A stretch of DNA of 64,000 nucleotides from Verrucomicrobiota bacterium (GTDB taxonomy: Bacteria > Verrucomicrobiota > Verrucomicrobiia > Verrucomicrobiales > Akkermansiaceae), in contig JAPLUI010000098.1 in assembly GCA_026397725.1 (NCBI GenBank), positions 1 through 64,000 of the forward strand. Reading direction: 5' to 3'. The notes below the pieces were generated by a model. It did no database searches, was not told the origin of the DNA, and saw nothing but the letters and a program-made list of their open reading frames with translations. How positions within the stretch are numbered: position 1 is the stretch's first letter; each line of letters begins with the position of its first letter. Positions 19,229-28,174 of the stretch are shown here, in pieces. Position numbers and translations under genes: made by a program.

Positions 19229-20206
19229 TCAGCGATTGCCCCGTCCCCTGCCCTCCCCGCCCTCCCCCAAACCCCTGATTGCCGCGGCGGGGGGTGGTGG
19301 CGTGCCGGGCCGGGACCCGGCTGGCGGCGCTTCGCGAACTCGCGGCACGCCCGGTTCGGGGGCCTGGCGTTCGATGCGCGATGGCGGCACGGCAGACGGC
19401 GCCTCGCTAGCCTGAGGCACGCTCGGCGCGGGAACCTTCTGCTCGTTCCGGGGCTGGGGCATGGGACGGTTGGTCTCGGTCCGGGGAACTCGCTGCGGCT
19501 GGGTGAGACGGCTATTCCTTTCGCGCATCGCCTGGCTCGGATCGCTTGGCGCTGGCGTCCTGATCGGCACATTGTAGTTGGCTGGAAGGCCCGCCGGGCG
19601 GCTGCCGGAGCGGTTTTCCCCTCCGGAGTTCAACGTGCTTCCACCGCGGGTCGATGGGCGAACGCTCGGGACCGGGGCTTGGCTGCGGGTTCCGGAGTAA
19701 CCTGGATTGCCACTGCGGGAATACGGGGCTTGCGGCTGGAGGCGGCTTGGATTGTTGGCAGTCCCGCCACGTTGGTGGACCTGATTCGCCCACGGGTAGC
19801 TGGAATTCCGGTAGGACTGTTCCCGGCTACCATAGTTGGCCAGGGTACGGTTCGTCACGCGGCTGGGAGGCGGGCAGTAGGATCGGCTATACCCGCGGGG
19901 ATGCGGCACGCCGAAAACAAGCGGCGGACGGTAACCCACCGGATAGTATCCGTAGAGATAGGGATCATAGTAACAACGCCGCGTATAGTCGTAGTAGCTG
20001 TAACAAGCGGGATCATAGCCCCAGCGGGAATTCCCCGTGCTGACAAACAGGGAAGTGGAAAAGCCGCTGTTCGCATACCCGTCACCGTAGCCCGTGCTGT
20101 AGGCACCCCCGCCCATGTAGTACGGATCGTAAGCGCAGGAACCGAGGGCAAGCGCCACTGCGGTGCCCAGCACGGCACCGGCCCGAAGACGAATGATTTG
20201 CTTCAT
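19229..20206 (-). CDS. Gly/Tyr- and Pro/Arg-rich surface lipoprotein
   Basis: 325 aa from the ATG at 20206, which opens a lipoprotein signal (MKQIIRLRAGAVLGTAVALALGSC cut as LALG/SC). Residues 25-110 are rich in Tyr and Gly (PYYMGG, YSTGYGDGYANSG, RRCYYDPYLYGYYPVGYRP). The remaining two thirds are low-complexity Pro/Ser/Arg/Asn. No domain is recognised. This composition is seen in YXWGXW/PRTRP-like surface lipoproteins of Verrucomicrobia. The open frame extends upstream to 20482 but overlaps the galE start. Confidence 0.7.
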   Translation of the reverse strand: MKQIIRLRAGAVLGTAVALALGSCAYDPYYMGGGAYSTGYGDGYANSGFSTSLFVSTGNSRWGYDPACYSYYDYTRRCYYDPYLYGYYPVGYRPPLVFGVPHPRGYSRSYCPPPSRVTNRTLANYGSREQSYRNSSYPWANQVHQRGGTANNPSRLQPQAPYSRSGNPGYSGTRSQAPVPSVRPSTRGGSTLNSGGENRSGSRPAGLPANYNVPIRTPAPSDPSQAMRERNSRLTQPQRVPRTETNRPMPQPRNEQKVPAPSVPQASEAPSAVPPSRIERQAPEPGVPRVREAPPAGSRPGTPPPPAAAIRGLGEGGEGRGRGNR

Positions 20207-20341
20207 GCGCCTGAGACGTACCCCGGCGCCGCGCTTATTCAACCAAATAATCCCCAGGGCCTTTTTTGCCCTGAGCATGTCCATGGATTGACACGAGGGG
20301 CTGCTTTCGCGTTTCATGTGGCCGTCCCGCTCAATTACTTC

Positions 20342-21355
20342 ATGAACGCTCCCATCCTGGTTACTGGTGGCGCCGGTTACATCGGCTCCCATACCGTCCG
20401 CCTGCTTGCGGCCCAAGGCCGGCCAATCGTCGTGCTTGACAATTTGGTTTACGGCCATGCCCAGGCGATCATCGATCCCCAAGTGGAACTCGTCGTCGGC
20501 GACGTCGGTGACAGCGGCTTGGTGCGCTCACTTTTCGCACAGCATCGGTTTGGCGCGGTGGTGCATTTCGCCGCCTACGCCTACGTCGGGGAATCCGTCA
20601 CCAACCCCCTCAAGTACTACCGGAACAACACCGCAGAGCCGCTCGAACTGTTGCTGGCAATGCAGGAGTTCGGATGCCAGGTGTTTGTCTTTTCGTCCAC
20701 CTGCGCAACCTACGGCGTGCCGGACACCTTGCCCATCACCGAAAGCAATTCCCAATGCCCCATCAGTCCTTACGGTCGCAGCAAGCTGATGCTCGAGTGG
20801 GTGCTGGCGGATTGCGGTCATGCCTGGGGCTTGCGCAGTGCCTGCCTCCGCTATTTCAATGCCAGCGGCTGCTCGGCGGACGGGCTCATCGGCGAGGACC
20901 ATGATCCCGAAACCCACCTCATCCCCCGAGTCCTGATGGCCGCGACGGGAGCCATCGACCACCTCGAAGTCTTCGGCACGGATTACCCAACGCCGGATGG
21001 CACTTGCATCCGGGATTACATCCACGTCGAGGATTTGGCGGATGCCCATGCCCGCGCGCTGGATCATCTTGCCGCCGGCGGAGCCTCTGTGAGCTGCAAC
21101 CTTGGCACTGGCGTCGGTGTTTCCGTCAAGGAAATCATCAGTGCCGCCGAGGCCATCACCGGCCAACCGGTGCCGGTGCATTACGGCCCCCGCCGGGCGG
21201 GTGATCCGGCCATGCTGGTGGCAGATCCCGCCCTCGCCATGCGCCTCCTCGGCTGGCAGGCCGTCCGCAAGGATATCCGCGAGATGATTCACCCCGCATG
21301 GCTTTGGATGCACGGCCCCGCTCACGGACGCTACCCGAAAAAAAATCCGCAGTAA
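20342..21355 (+). CDS. galE: UDP-glucose 4-epimerase
   Basis: 337 aa extended-SDR. Start at 20342 places the Rossmann motif GGAGYIGSHT at residues 8-17. YGRSK (YxxxK active site) lies near residue 145 and the upstream Ser/Thr in FSSTCATYG completes the catalytic triad. LRYFNASG and RDYIHVEDLADAHA are typical GalE motifs. It interconverts UDP-glucose and UDP-galactose. It is divergent from the lipoprotein gene, 135 bases apart. Confidence 0.94.
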   Translation: MNAPILVTGGAGYIGSHTVRLLAAQGRPIVVLDNLVYGHAQAIIDPQVELVVGDVGDSGLVRSLFAQHRFGAVVHFAAYAYVGESVTNPLKYYRNNTAEPLELLLAMQEFGCQVFVFSSTCATYGVPDTLPITESNSQCPISPYGRSKLMLEWVLADCGHAWGLRSACLRYFNASGCSADGLIGEDHDPETHLIPRVLMAATGAIDHLEVFGTDYPTPDGTCIRDYIHVEDLADAHARALDHLAAGGASVSCNLGTGVGVSVKEIISAAEAITGQPVPVHYGPRRAGDPAMLVADPALAMRLLGWQAVRKDIREMIHPAWLWMHGPAHGRYPKKNPQ

Positions 21356-21430
21356 TCGCGATGTATTGACGTTCGCCCTTGCACTTTTCCAATAATCCAC
21401 CATAATTTCCTCGACCCCGACGCCACTGCC

Positions 21431-22132
21431 ATGCGCTCAAATCAATCTGCCAACCGCCCCGTGCCCTCTCGATCCGGTTTCTCCCTGGTGGAGTTGCTGA
21501 CTGTAATCGCGATTATTTCCGTGCTGATGACCGTCGCCTCGATCGGCCTTGGCGGTCTCCTTGCTGGCAAGGGCGTCAGCACTGGCGTGTCCACCACCGA
21601 AGCGGTCTTTGAAGAGGCCCGCACCCTGGCGGTGGGCAAGCGCACCAATGCCGCCGTGCTGGTCAGCATCCAGGACCCCACCAATGCGGACACCTATCTG
21701 CGCCGCCTGGTGGTGGCCTACAAGGAGATCGATCCGGTCACCAACGCACAGAACGGAACGTGGACTCTATCCAGCCGCGGCGTCACCCTCCCTGACAAGA
21801 TCTATTACAGCCGGGTGCTCAGCAAGCAGGATCACAAAAACAGCTCGGGCGAATTGCCCACCGTGAGCTTGGGCGGGGGCAATGTGAAAAAGGACTACCA
21901 AGGAGTGTACTTCGTCTATGAATTCAATGCCGAGGGTATCTGCACCACTCCCGGTGCCAGTTTTGTCATCGGCACGGGAGTCCGCTCCCCCAGTGGCACC
22001 GAACTCCGCCCGCGCGTGATCAATTCCGCCAAACGCGACTTTGGTGGCTTTGTCATCTGGCGCAATGGCAGCACCTCCATCTTTCGTGACCCCCTCCAAA
22101 TTGGCAAAGCCAACAACCTCACCTACTTCTGA
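21431..22132 (+). CDS. Prepilin-like protein, probable Verru_Chthon cassette protein D
   Basis: 233 aa. Type IV prepilin-like leader with cleavage before Phe in RSGFSLVELLTVIAI and a following hydrophobic helix. Length, the VSTTEAVFEEARTLAVGKRTNAAVLV region and the C-terminal RDFGGFVIWRNG agree with what I recall of Verru_Chthon cassette protein D. It should be a pseudopilin exported by a type II/IV system. It starts a three-gene unit with 3-base spacing to the next gene. Confidence 0.72.
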   Translation: MRSNQSANRPVPSRSGFSLVELLTVIAIISVLMTVASIGLGGLLAGKGVSTGVSTTEAVFEEARTLAVGKRTNAAVLVSIQDPTNADTYLRRLVVAYKEIDPVTNAQNGTWTLSSRGVTLPDKIYYSRVLSKQDHKNSSGELPTVSLGGGNVKKDYQGVYFVYEFNAEGICTTPGASFVIGTGVRSPSGTELRPRVINSAKRDFGGFVIWRNGSTSIFRDPLQIGKANNLTYF

Positions 22133-22135
22133 CTC

Positions 22136-22852
22136 ATGAACACCCGCCCATTCTCCCGCCAGTCCGGCTTCACCCTGCTGGAAACGGTGATCGCCATCGG
22201 CGTGCTCGCCGTGTTGCTCACCGCCTTCATGTATGTCTTCGGGCCGGCGATGTCCGGCATCCGCAGATCCATCAATGTGCAGCAGGCCGACCGCCTGGCA
22301 TCCACCTTGGAACGGGAACTCTCGACGCTCCGCGTCGGCCAGGAAACCGCCGACATCAAAACCGGCTTCGACAAGTCCTTCCAGTGGATCAGCCAATCCG
22401 CGGAAGCCACCAACGCGATCTTTGTCTATCAATACCGTGGCGACCCCAGCAAACAGCGTGCCGACAGCACGCTGGAGCCCGTGACCAGGAGCGGCGGCAC
22501 TGCCGGCAAGGACTACACCGTCCAGCCCATGGTCCGCCGGCTCAGCGACCCCTTGTTTCTCAAGGACATCGCTGCCCTTGAAGGGCCCGTGTTCTTTGCG
22601 AAATGCACCCAACTCGTCTTCGACAAGGGGAAAGGCATGATTCTGGGCAGCAAGGGCCTGATCAGCGACCCGCGCGACGGCACTCCCGTCGCCACGACCG
22701 ACGAGTACAAGGAAGCCGTCATCGCCTTCTCCGCAGAGTTCTACAGCATGCCCGCCAACACCGAGTCCTACTTCGCCGGTGCCGCCTTCAAAAAACGCTA
22801 CAAGATCGTCAAGGATCCCATCTTCACCCGCAATCTGGCTGTCCGCAGATAA
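22136..22852 (+). CDS. Prepilin-like protein, probable Verru_Chthon cassette protein B
   Basis: 238 aa with a prepilin leader QSGFTLLETVIAIGVLAVLL (Phe +1, Glu +5). The rest is a soluble domain with LASTLERELSTLRVGQE and VFFAKCTQLVFDKGKG, consistent with Verru_Chthon protein B. It is 3 bases downstream of the preceding gene and 23 bases upstream of the next, so clearly one operon. Confidence 0.72.
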   Translation: MNTRPFSRQSGFTLLETVIAIGVLAVLLTAFMYVFGPAMSGIRRSINVQQADRLASTLERELSTLRVGQETADIKTGFDKSFQWISQSAEATNAIFVYQYRGDPSKQRADSTLEPVTRSGGTAGKDYTVQPMVRRLSDPLFLKDIAALEGPVFFAKCTQLVFDKGKGMILGSKGLISDPRDGTPVATTDEYKEAVIAFSAEFYSMPANTESYFAGAAFKKRYKIVKDPIFTRNLAVRR

Positions 22853-22875
22853 CCCCCATTCCTCTGGTCCCCCTC

Positions 22876-23808
22876 ATGAAAACCTTCCGGCCCCATCCCT
22901 CCCGCCGTGGCTTCACTCTCATCGAGTTGCTCATCGCCATGGCCATCACCACCATCATCGCTTCGGTCATGATCTCCGTGACGTCAATTGCCATCGACGC
23001 CTGGAACCGCAGCCGGGCGGAACTCCGCGCCGCCCGGCAGGCCAAGGTCATGGTGGATTCCATGGCCAAGGATTTTGAGGCACTCGTCACGCGCCGGGGC
23101 AACAAATTCGAATGGCTCTCCGCCATGAGCAACAAGGTGTTGCCCGGCTCCAACACCCAGCAAAGTTCCAATGCGTCCAAACTGATCTTCTTCACCGCCG
23201 CCACTGACCGCTACGACGGCAAAATCAACACCCCCGATGACAAGGGTGGCGATGTCTCCTGCGTCGCCTACGAGCTGCAATACAAGGATCCGATCGACGG
23301 CGGCAACAAGAACCCAACCTTCACGCTCTACCGCCTGCTGGTCAATCCCAACGACGCCTTCGAGAATCTCCTCGGCCAGCCCGAACTGACCACCGCCTTT
23401 CAAGCCTACAGCGCCCAGGTGGGCGATCTCAAGAACTTCGTCTGCGAGAACATCTATCAATACAGCATCACCTTCCACGTCGAAGTCACCAAGGACGCTG
23501 GCACCGCAAAGGCCAGAAAACTGACCATTCCGGTCTCCCTGGGCCCCACCCAGGGCCGGGGACGGGTGACCGAGTTCCGCATTCTGGGCAGCGGCATCGA
23601 ACTCACGGAGTCGCCCTCCTCGACTGTCACGCTGGATGAGTTGAAGGCCGGCCGGGTCTCGGCCATGGAGGTTTCCCTCACCGTGATCTCCGACTTCGGA
23701 ATCCAACAAATGCGCTCCCGGAAGAACCTCGCGGGCGATGCCATGACCAAGTTCATGGCCAGAAACTCATTCCAGTATTCGAAGCTCGTGGAGCTGCCAT
23801 GCATGTGA
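22876..23808 (+). CDS. Prepilin-like protein, probable Verru_Chthon cassette protein C
   Basis: 310 aa from the ATG at 22876. Leader RRGFTLIELLIAMAITTIIA is a textbook prepilin N-terminus (Glu at +5). IDAWNRSRAELRAARQAKVM and FFTAATDRYDGK fit Verru_Chthon protein C. The large partner protein A, normally part of the set, does not follow: the next sequence is the 3' end of an opposing rhomboid gene 10 bases away. Confidence 0.74.
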   Translation: MKTFRPHPSRRGFTLIELLIAMAITTIIASVMISVTSIAIDAWNRSRAELRAARQAKVMVDSMAKDFEALVTRRGNKFEWLSAMSNKVLPGSNTQQSSNASKLIFFTAATDRYDGKINTPDDKGGDVSCVAYELQYKDPIDGGNKNPTFTLYRLLVNPNDAFENLLGQPELTTAFQAYSAQVGDLKNFVCENIYQYSITFHVEVTKDAGTAKARKLTIPVSLGPTQGRGRVTEFRILGSGIELTESPSSTVTLDELKAGRVSAMEVSLTVISDFGIQQMRSRKNLAGDAMTKFMARNSFQYSKLVELPCM

Positions 23809-23818
23809 AATGCGTGCC

Positions 23819-24499
23819 TCAGCGCGCTCTCGCCGCCTGGGGCTTCGGAGCGATCATGGCTGTTAGAAAAAGCCCTGCGGCAAAGCCCCCGAGATGGGCG
23901 CCGTAGGCAATGCCGCCACCGGAATGCCCCATCAACGCAAGGTAGTCCATCGATACGCCGAAGCCGGCCAGCAGCGCCAGTTGCCCCGGAGGAATCGGCC
24001 GGGCCATCGGCCAGACCTGCGGATCTGGCAACTGCCAGCGCGTCGCCAGCCCGAGGTAAGCACCCTCAAAACCCATCACGGCACCTGAGGCACCCAGCAT
24101 CGGGATGAACTCGCCGGCATTGAAAACCGTGTGGCAGATTGAGCCGCAGATGGCGGTGACGACGAAGATGAGAAACATCCAGCGTTGTCCCAGCAGATCT
24201 GCCGCCAGCGCGGCGAATATCCACAGATAGAGCATGTTGTAGAGCACATGTTCCATGCTGCCGTGCAGGAACGCGCAACTCAACAAGGTGCCGAACTCCC
24301 GATAATCCGCCCCACTTGCCGAGCCTGCCAGCAAGTTCCGCCAACTGTCCACGATCTCGCCAGGCACTGCCATGAACCGATAATACCACCCGGTGTCGGC
24401 AAGCTGCTGACCCAGGAAAATCACCAACATCAGCAGGATGAGCCCGAGCAAGGGCCCCTGTTTCTGAAGCACCCATCGTGTTCTGCTGCGTCCGATCAT
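23819..24499 (-). CDS. Rhomboid family intramembrane protease
   Basis: 226 aa, six predicted membrane helices. HGSMEHVLYNMLYLW gives HxxxHxxxN, GASGAVMGFEGAY carries the catalytic Ser, and YGAHLGGFAAG the catalytic His. It is a different subfamily from the rhomboid at 18.5 kb, with a periplasmic L1 loop (FGTLLSCAFL) closer to GlpG-type. Convergent with the prepilin genes. Confidence 0.9.
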   Translation of the reverse strand: MIGRSRTRWVLQKQGPLLGLILLMLVIFLGQQLADTGWYYRFMAVPGEIVDSWRNLLAGSASGADYREFGTLLSCAFLHGSMEHVLYNMLYLWIFAALAADLLGQRWMFLIFVVTAICGSICHTVFNAGEFIPMLGASGAVMGFEGAYLGLATRWQLPDPQVWPMARPIPPGQLALLAGFGVSMDYLALMGHSGGGIAYGAHLGGFAAGLFLTAMIAPKPQAARAR

Positions 24500-24792
24500 G
24501 CTGCTGTTGGTTTACGGCTCACGCCGCCAGAGGTGGACGATCTCAGCCATCTTGGCAAGGCCCGACTTGCGACTTGGAAAGGATCCTCCAAAAAACAGAT
24601 GGACAAACGGCTGACAGAAGAACCGACTCCCTCACCATTGCGGACGCTCATCAGGGGAAGGGAAAATCCACATGCGGGGACAGCAAAATAATTTGAGATT
24701 GTTGATGCACTGCCGGAAGGCGCCAGGCTCCTGTCGGCGACCCCGATTTTTCCCGTAGCAACAACAACTGAAACCGCCACCCCCCCAATCCG

Positions 24793-24936
24793 ATGAGACG
24801 TACGCGCTGGCTGGCACCGTGGCAGGATTCCGCCGCACGACCGGTGATCTATCACCGCACCACGCGGGTGGAGAAGGAGCAATCGATTTGAACCCGGTGC
24901 GTGCGGGGATGGTGGAGGATCCGGCGGACTACCGGA
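24793..24936 (+). pseudogene. Remnant of a REP-associated tyrosine transposase
   Basis: Only the two ends of the gene remain. The first 32 codons from 24793 (MRRTRWLAPWQ ... RPVIYHRTTRVEKEQ) look like a RAYT/Y1_Tnp N-terminus. Then the frame shifts and DLNPVRAGMVEDPADYR, the C-terminal RAYT signature, follows immediately. The catalytic HUH and Tyr core between them has been deleted. Such proteins mobilise REP hairpins, and REP-like hairpins occur at 32.2 and 41.2 kb in this window. Confidence 0.7.
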
Positions 24937-25692
24937 TACCCCGGTTGTGCCCGGCTTGCACCCGGCATCCACCCCACCCGGACCATCAACCAAAGCGAAT
25001 CTTCGCATTGATTCTTGCACCGAGCTGCAAATGTTCTTATGAACATTCTCCGTGCCAACCATCTACCACCTCCCTCGCCCCCGTGCCTCCCCTCTCTGGC
25101 AAATCGTCACTGCCGCCTGAGAGCCCTTCGTCGTCGGCTGCGAAAAATGCCACCGCGCCGCCATGGGCCCGCGCCGCCCGAATGTCTTCGCGGTCGTCCG
25201 CAACTTCCTCCGCGGTGGCGACCGTGGCTGCGGCGTCCCGCCGCAGGCCGTCTCCGGGGCGTCTCGCCCCGTGAGTTCGAATGCCGCCGCCACCTCTGCC
25301 CCGCCTGCCACCAGCGCCGCGCCCGCCAGACCGCCGACTGGAGCGGAGTGTTGGTGACCCGCCGGAAACACGGATTGTTCCCTTTTGGTTTCTCCAACTC
25401 CTTGCCGGGTGTGGCGCTCTTGCTGCATCCGGCTTTGCTTTGCTTGCGCGTTGACCTCCCTCCGCAAGGACGGAGAACACATTGACCGGAGGACTTGCCG
25501 CAATGTTGCTCCGAATCTTTTCGATGACCCAGAGGCGCATGCTCCGCCCCTACCTGCCACCCGACCGGGGGGAAAGCCAGTGCCATGACTCTCGGCCAAG
25601 GCAGTGAGGAAGGCAGATGGAAGCTATGTGATGCCAGCCCCCAAGGAAACATCCATCTGCAAATACACCCGGATGAGGAGCCGGCATGCACC
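24937..25692. other. No intact gene; decayed GC-rich region
   Basis: About 0.75 kb without a convincing coding frame. Several open frames overlap in all phases with arginine/alanine-rich translations, as expected for GC-rich non-coding or decayed DNA. A strong hairpin GGGGCG-TCT-CGCCCC lies near 25258-25272. The stretch could hide a degraded gene, but none of the translations is recognisable. Confidence 0.4.
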
Positions 25693-26193
25693 TCATAGGT
25701 TCAGGTCCCTGACAAAATCCTCGGGCCTCGCCGGCGACAGCACCACCGCGCGATTCTTGAACCGCAGCACCACTGTGCGCTTCAGATCGGTGACGAAGGC
25801 GCGGTAGTGCCCGAGCGACTTGCTCCAATACCAGCCGCTGAAGGAAAACGCCCCGCCATTGCCACAGGTCCGCAGGCTCTTGCGCAGCGCGTTCGGCACG
25901 ACCTCGGCCGACTTCAAATCGGCACGCGCCAGCCGCGTGGTCCAGCACAGGCGCTTCACAAGGATGGCGTCTTCCGTAATGACGTAACCCCGGATCACGA
26001 ACGGCAGGCACACCAGCACCAAAACCGGCAACGTCCATTGCACCAACCCAGCCACACCCCAGGGGGCCTTCCCAATGAGCCACGACGATGCCACCACATT
26101 CACCACAGCCAACACCAGCAGCACGCTGGAGGTCGTAATCAAGGTTACTCCCCACGGGGCCTGATAGGTTCTCAAGGCATTCATTTCATTCAT
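25693..26193 (-). CDS. Membrane protein with bacterial PH-like domain
   Basis: 166 aa from the Met at 26193 (MNEMNALRTYQAPWGV; 26184 is an alternative). Two N-terminal membrane helices (about 16-36 and 50-72) are followed by a beta-rich domain starting RGYVITEDAILVKRLCWTTRL and ending VVLSPARPEDFVRDLNL. This layout matches bacterial PH (DUF304-like) membrane proteins, whose function is mostly unknown. No operon partner. Confidence 0.6.
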   Translation of the reverse strand: MNEMNALRTYQAPWGVTLITTSSVLLVLAVVNVVASSWLIGKAPWGVAGLVQWTLPVLVLVCLPFVIRGYVITEDAILVKRLCWTTRLARADLKSAEVVPNALRKSLRTCGNGGAFSFSGWYWSKSLGHYRAFVTDLKRTVVLRFKNRAVVLSPARPEDFVRDLNL

Positions 26194-26223
26194 CTGATGC
26201 ATCCATACTCTGCTCGGAAGCAA

Positions 26224-26541
26224 GATATATCATTTGTGGCAGGCTTTCGGAACGGGTGATGGGGACAGCGCTGGCTTTCAGCAAATGAGCGTCGCTGGCG
26301 AATGGAACGCGTGCATCACTGGCCGCGCACCGGCATCGGCGCTTACCGCCCGCCGCTGTCAACGCCGCCTCATCCCCACCGTGCGTGCCTATCGTGAATA
26401 CCTGCAGTTGCATGATTTGGTTGATCCGGGGCAGCTCCATCAGGAGCGGACAGGAGGCGGAAGCGGAAGCTGCGGAAAACACGCCAGACTTGAAGACGCC
26501 AGACCCAAGCGCAGAGCCCGTGGTGAGCGGATGGCGGGTTT
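26224..26541. other. Intergenic region, no gene supported
   Basis: Leftward and rightward open frames exist here, but the translations are low-complexity and unlike any family I know. I see no promoter or repeat I can name. Confidence 0.3.
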
Positions 26542-27390
26542 TCATTCAACCGTCGCCGCCGGGATTGTTTTGGCACTGGCCGGGGGCAGGTGGTTGTCGC
26601 CGGTCACAACCCGTTTGCCGGTCTGGGCTTCGAGTTCCAGGCGGGCGTGTTTGGCAATCTTGCCGCCGGTCCAGGCGGCGCTGCCATTTTCTGTTAGCCA
26701 GGTCGCGGAGGCGGTCCCGGCGATTTGGCGAGTGGAAAGCTCGGCGAGCGCGGTGAAGATGGGTTCGGCCTCACTCATGTGGTCGCGCAGGTTCTGGGTT
26801 TGAAGGCCTTTCAAATCCTTGTGTGCTTTCACACTGACTCCGCTCCATTCCTGATGGATGGGGTTGGTGAGAATTGCGAATTCGTTGCCTTTGTTGATGT
26901 CATGCGTGGCCCAGCAGTCGGTGAGTTTGTTGCGGATTTCCTGTCCCGTCATGCGCTGCCGAATCCATTTCTCGCTGCGCCCGTGTTGCTGCCAGGTGGT
27001 GCGGGCGCGTTCAAGCGAGAGCGCGGGGTCGGACATTTCCTGCATGCGTTCGTAGCCGACCTTGGCGAGCCAGAGTTTGATCGGCTCCGCCTTGGGACTG
27101 GGAACGCTCTGGACGAGCCGCAGCAAAGTCTCGGCGTTGACGACATCGGTGAGGCGCATTTTGCCGTCGTCAGCGGGCAATTTGAACCGGTGACAATTTG
27201 TCACCAGTTGACTTCCCTCCTTCCCAAGCCGCTCTTTGAGCTTGTTCCAATACTTTCTGGCCGTCTGGAAATCGGGCTGTTGGGTGAGCCCATGCACGAT
27301 GTCCACGACGGAGAAAAAACAGGTTTCTGTTTTCTCATCGTAGAGTCGGCGGATTTCGCGTTCCTCGAAGATGGCAGGGATGATGTTCAT
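26542..27390 (-). CDS. Bro-N / DinD-like DNA-binding protein
   Basis: 282 aa. The N-terminal half is a Bro-N domain (KTETCFFSVVDIVHGLTQ, ARKYWNKLKERL, LRLTDVVNAETLLRLVQSVP-like arrangement), found in phage antirepressors and baculovirus BRO proteins. The C-terminal half (NLRDHMSEAEPIFTALAE, GGKIAKHARLELEAQTGK) resembles E. coli DinD, which modulates RecA filaments. It begins 9 bases after the stop of a truncated comM gene, so it looks like accessory or phage-derived cargo inserted there. Confidence 0.8.
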   Translation of the reverse strand: MNIIPAIFEEREIRRLYDEKTETCFFSVVDIVHGLTQQPDFQTARKYWNKLKERLGKEGSQLVTNCHRFKLPADDGKMRLTDVVNAETLLRLVQSVPSPKAEPIKLWLAKVGYERMQEMSDPALSLERARTTWQQHGRSEKWIRQRMTGQEIRNKLTDCWATHDINKGNEFAILTNPIHQEWSGVSVKAHKDLKGLQTQNLRDHMSEAEPIFTALAELSTRQIAGTASATWLTENGSAAWTGGKIAKHARLELEAQTGKRVVTGDNHLPPASAKTIPAATVE

Positions 27391-27399
27391 GGCGGTGAT

Positions 27400-27800
27400 T
27401 CAGGAAAATAGATTCCGGTCCAGCGAGCGGTATTGGATGGCTTCCAGAATGTCCTGCGCACGGATGTTGATGGAGCCCGCCAGATCCGCCAGCGTGCATG
27501 CCACCTTGTGGATGCGGTCGTGGGCGCGGGCGGAAAAATTTATTTCCTCCATCGCCTGTTCGAGGTAGCCGGTGCTTTCGGCCTCGAGCTGGCAATGCTG
27601 GCGGACCTGGCGCGAAGTCATCGCCGAGTTGCTGGAATGCCCGGACTTGCGGAAGCGCTCGTGCTGGATTTGGCACGCGGCCACCACCCGCTTGCGGATT
27701 TCCATGGAGGTCTCCCCGCTGTTGGTGTTGGATGAAAGCTCGCGAAAATCCACCAGCGGCACCTCCACATGCAGGTCGATTCTGTCACGAAATTTGCAGT
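27400..27800 (-). pseudogene. 5'-truncated comM/yifB (Mg-chelatase-like AAA) fragment 1
   Basis: The last ~130 codons match the C-terminus of ComM/YifB: DRIDLHVEVPLVDFREL, SRQVRQHCQLEAESTGYLEQ, FSARAHDRIHKVACTLADLA and ILEAIQYRSLDRNLF. The Walker motifs and all N-terminal domains are missing. The frame stays open to 28080, but the upstream part is unrelated. ComM is a branch-migration helicase for natural transformation; in other bacteria its gene is a known insertion hotspot. A second, diverged fragment lies at 42.6-43.1 kb. Confidence 0.85.
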
Positions 27801-28143
27801 TTTCATGTCGGCGGTCAGCCATACTGCCATAAGGGATTGTCCGAAATCCGAGAATTCGAGGGGTGGGATATCCGGTCATGATCACTGGGAATTGTGCCCG
27901 GCAAAGGCAATCCGCCAAGAAGAAACCCCGACAGAAGAAACCCCGGCTGGCTATTCTGCCATTTTTGCAGGACAAATTCCTGACTCGCAACCCGCTCCGA
28001 TCCGCACGACAGACATCGTGGTTCATCCGGCAGGTCCTGGTCAGAATAGGGGTGAAGACCCCATGGCGAACTCCCAGCACGCGGTGCTAGATTGGACCGC
28101 GTCTCAAGCCAGCATAATGCCAACATGAATGCCAACGCCTCAC

Positions 28144-28159
28144 ATGGGGTTTAACCCTA
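28144..28159 (-). promoter_or_regulatory. Palindromic stress motif, copy 1
   Basis: On the minus strand TAGGGTTAAACCCCAT, embedded in a larger palindrome (CACAT ... ATGTG flanks). It is oriented toward the truncated comM frame, 64 bases from its first possible start, and is also the left boundary of the ion/stress island. It may be an orphaned site whose gene is gone. Confidence 0.55.
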
Positions 28160-28174
28160 ATGTGCGGGGCGTTG

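Noticed and set aside
633-25272. GC hairpins with a GGGCG-loop-CGCCC core at about 633 and 25258 as a repeat family
   Set aside because: Only two short, dissimilar examples; expected by chance in GC-rich intergenic DNA.
24937-25692. Several long overlapping frames in all phases
   Set aside because: Arg/Ala/Pro-rich shadows of GC-rich DNA; no recognisable domain on either strand.
26186-26545. Leftward 119-codon frame between the PH protein and Bro-N gene
   Set aside because: Low-complexity translation, no family and no start signal; treated as intergenic.
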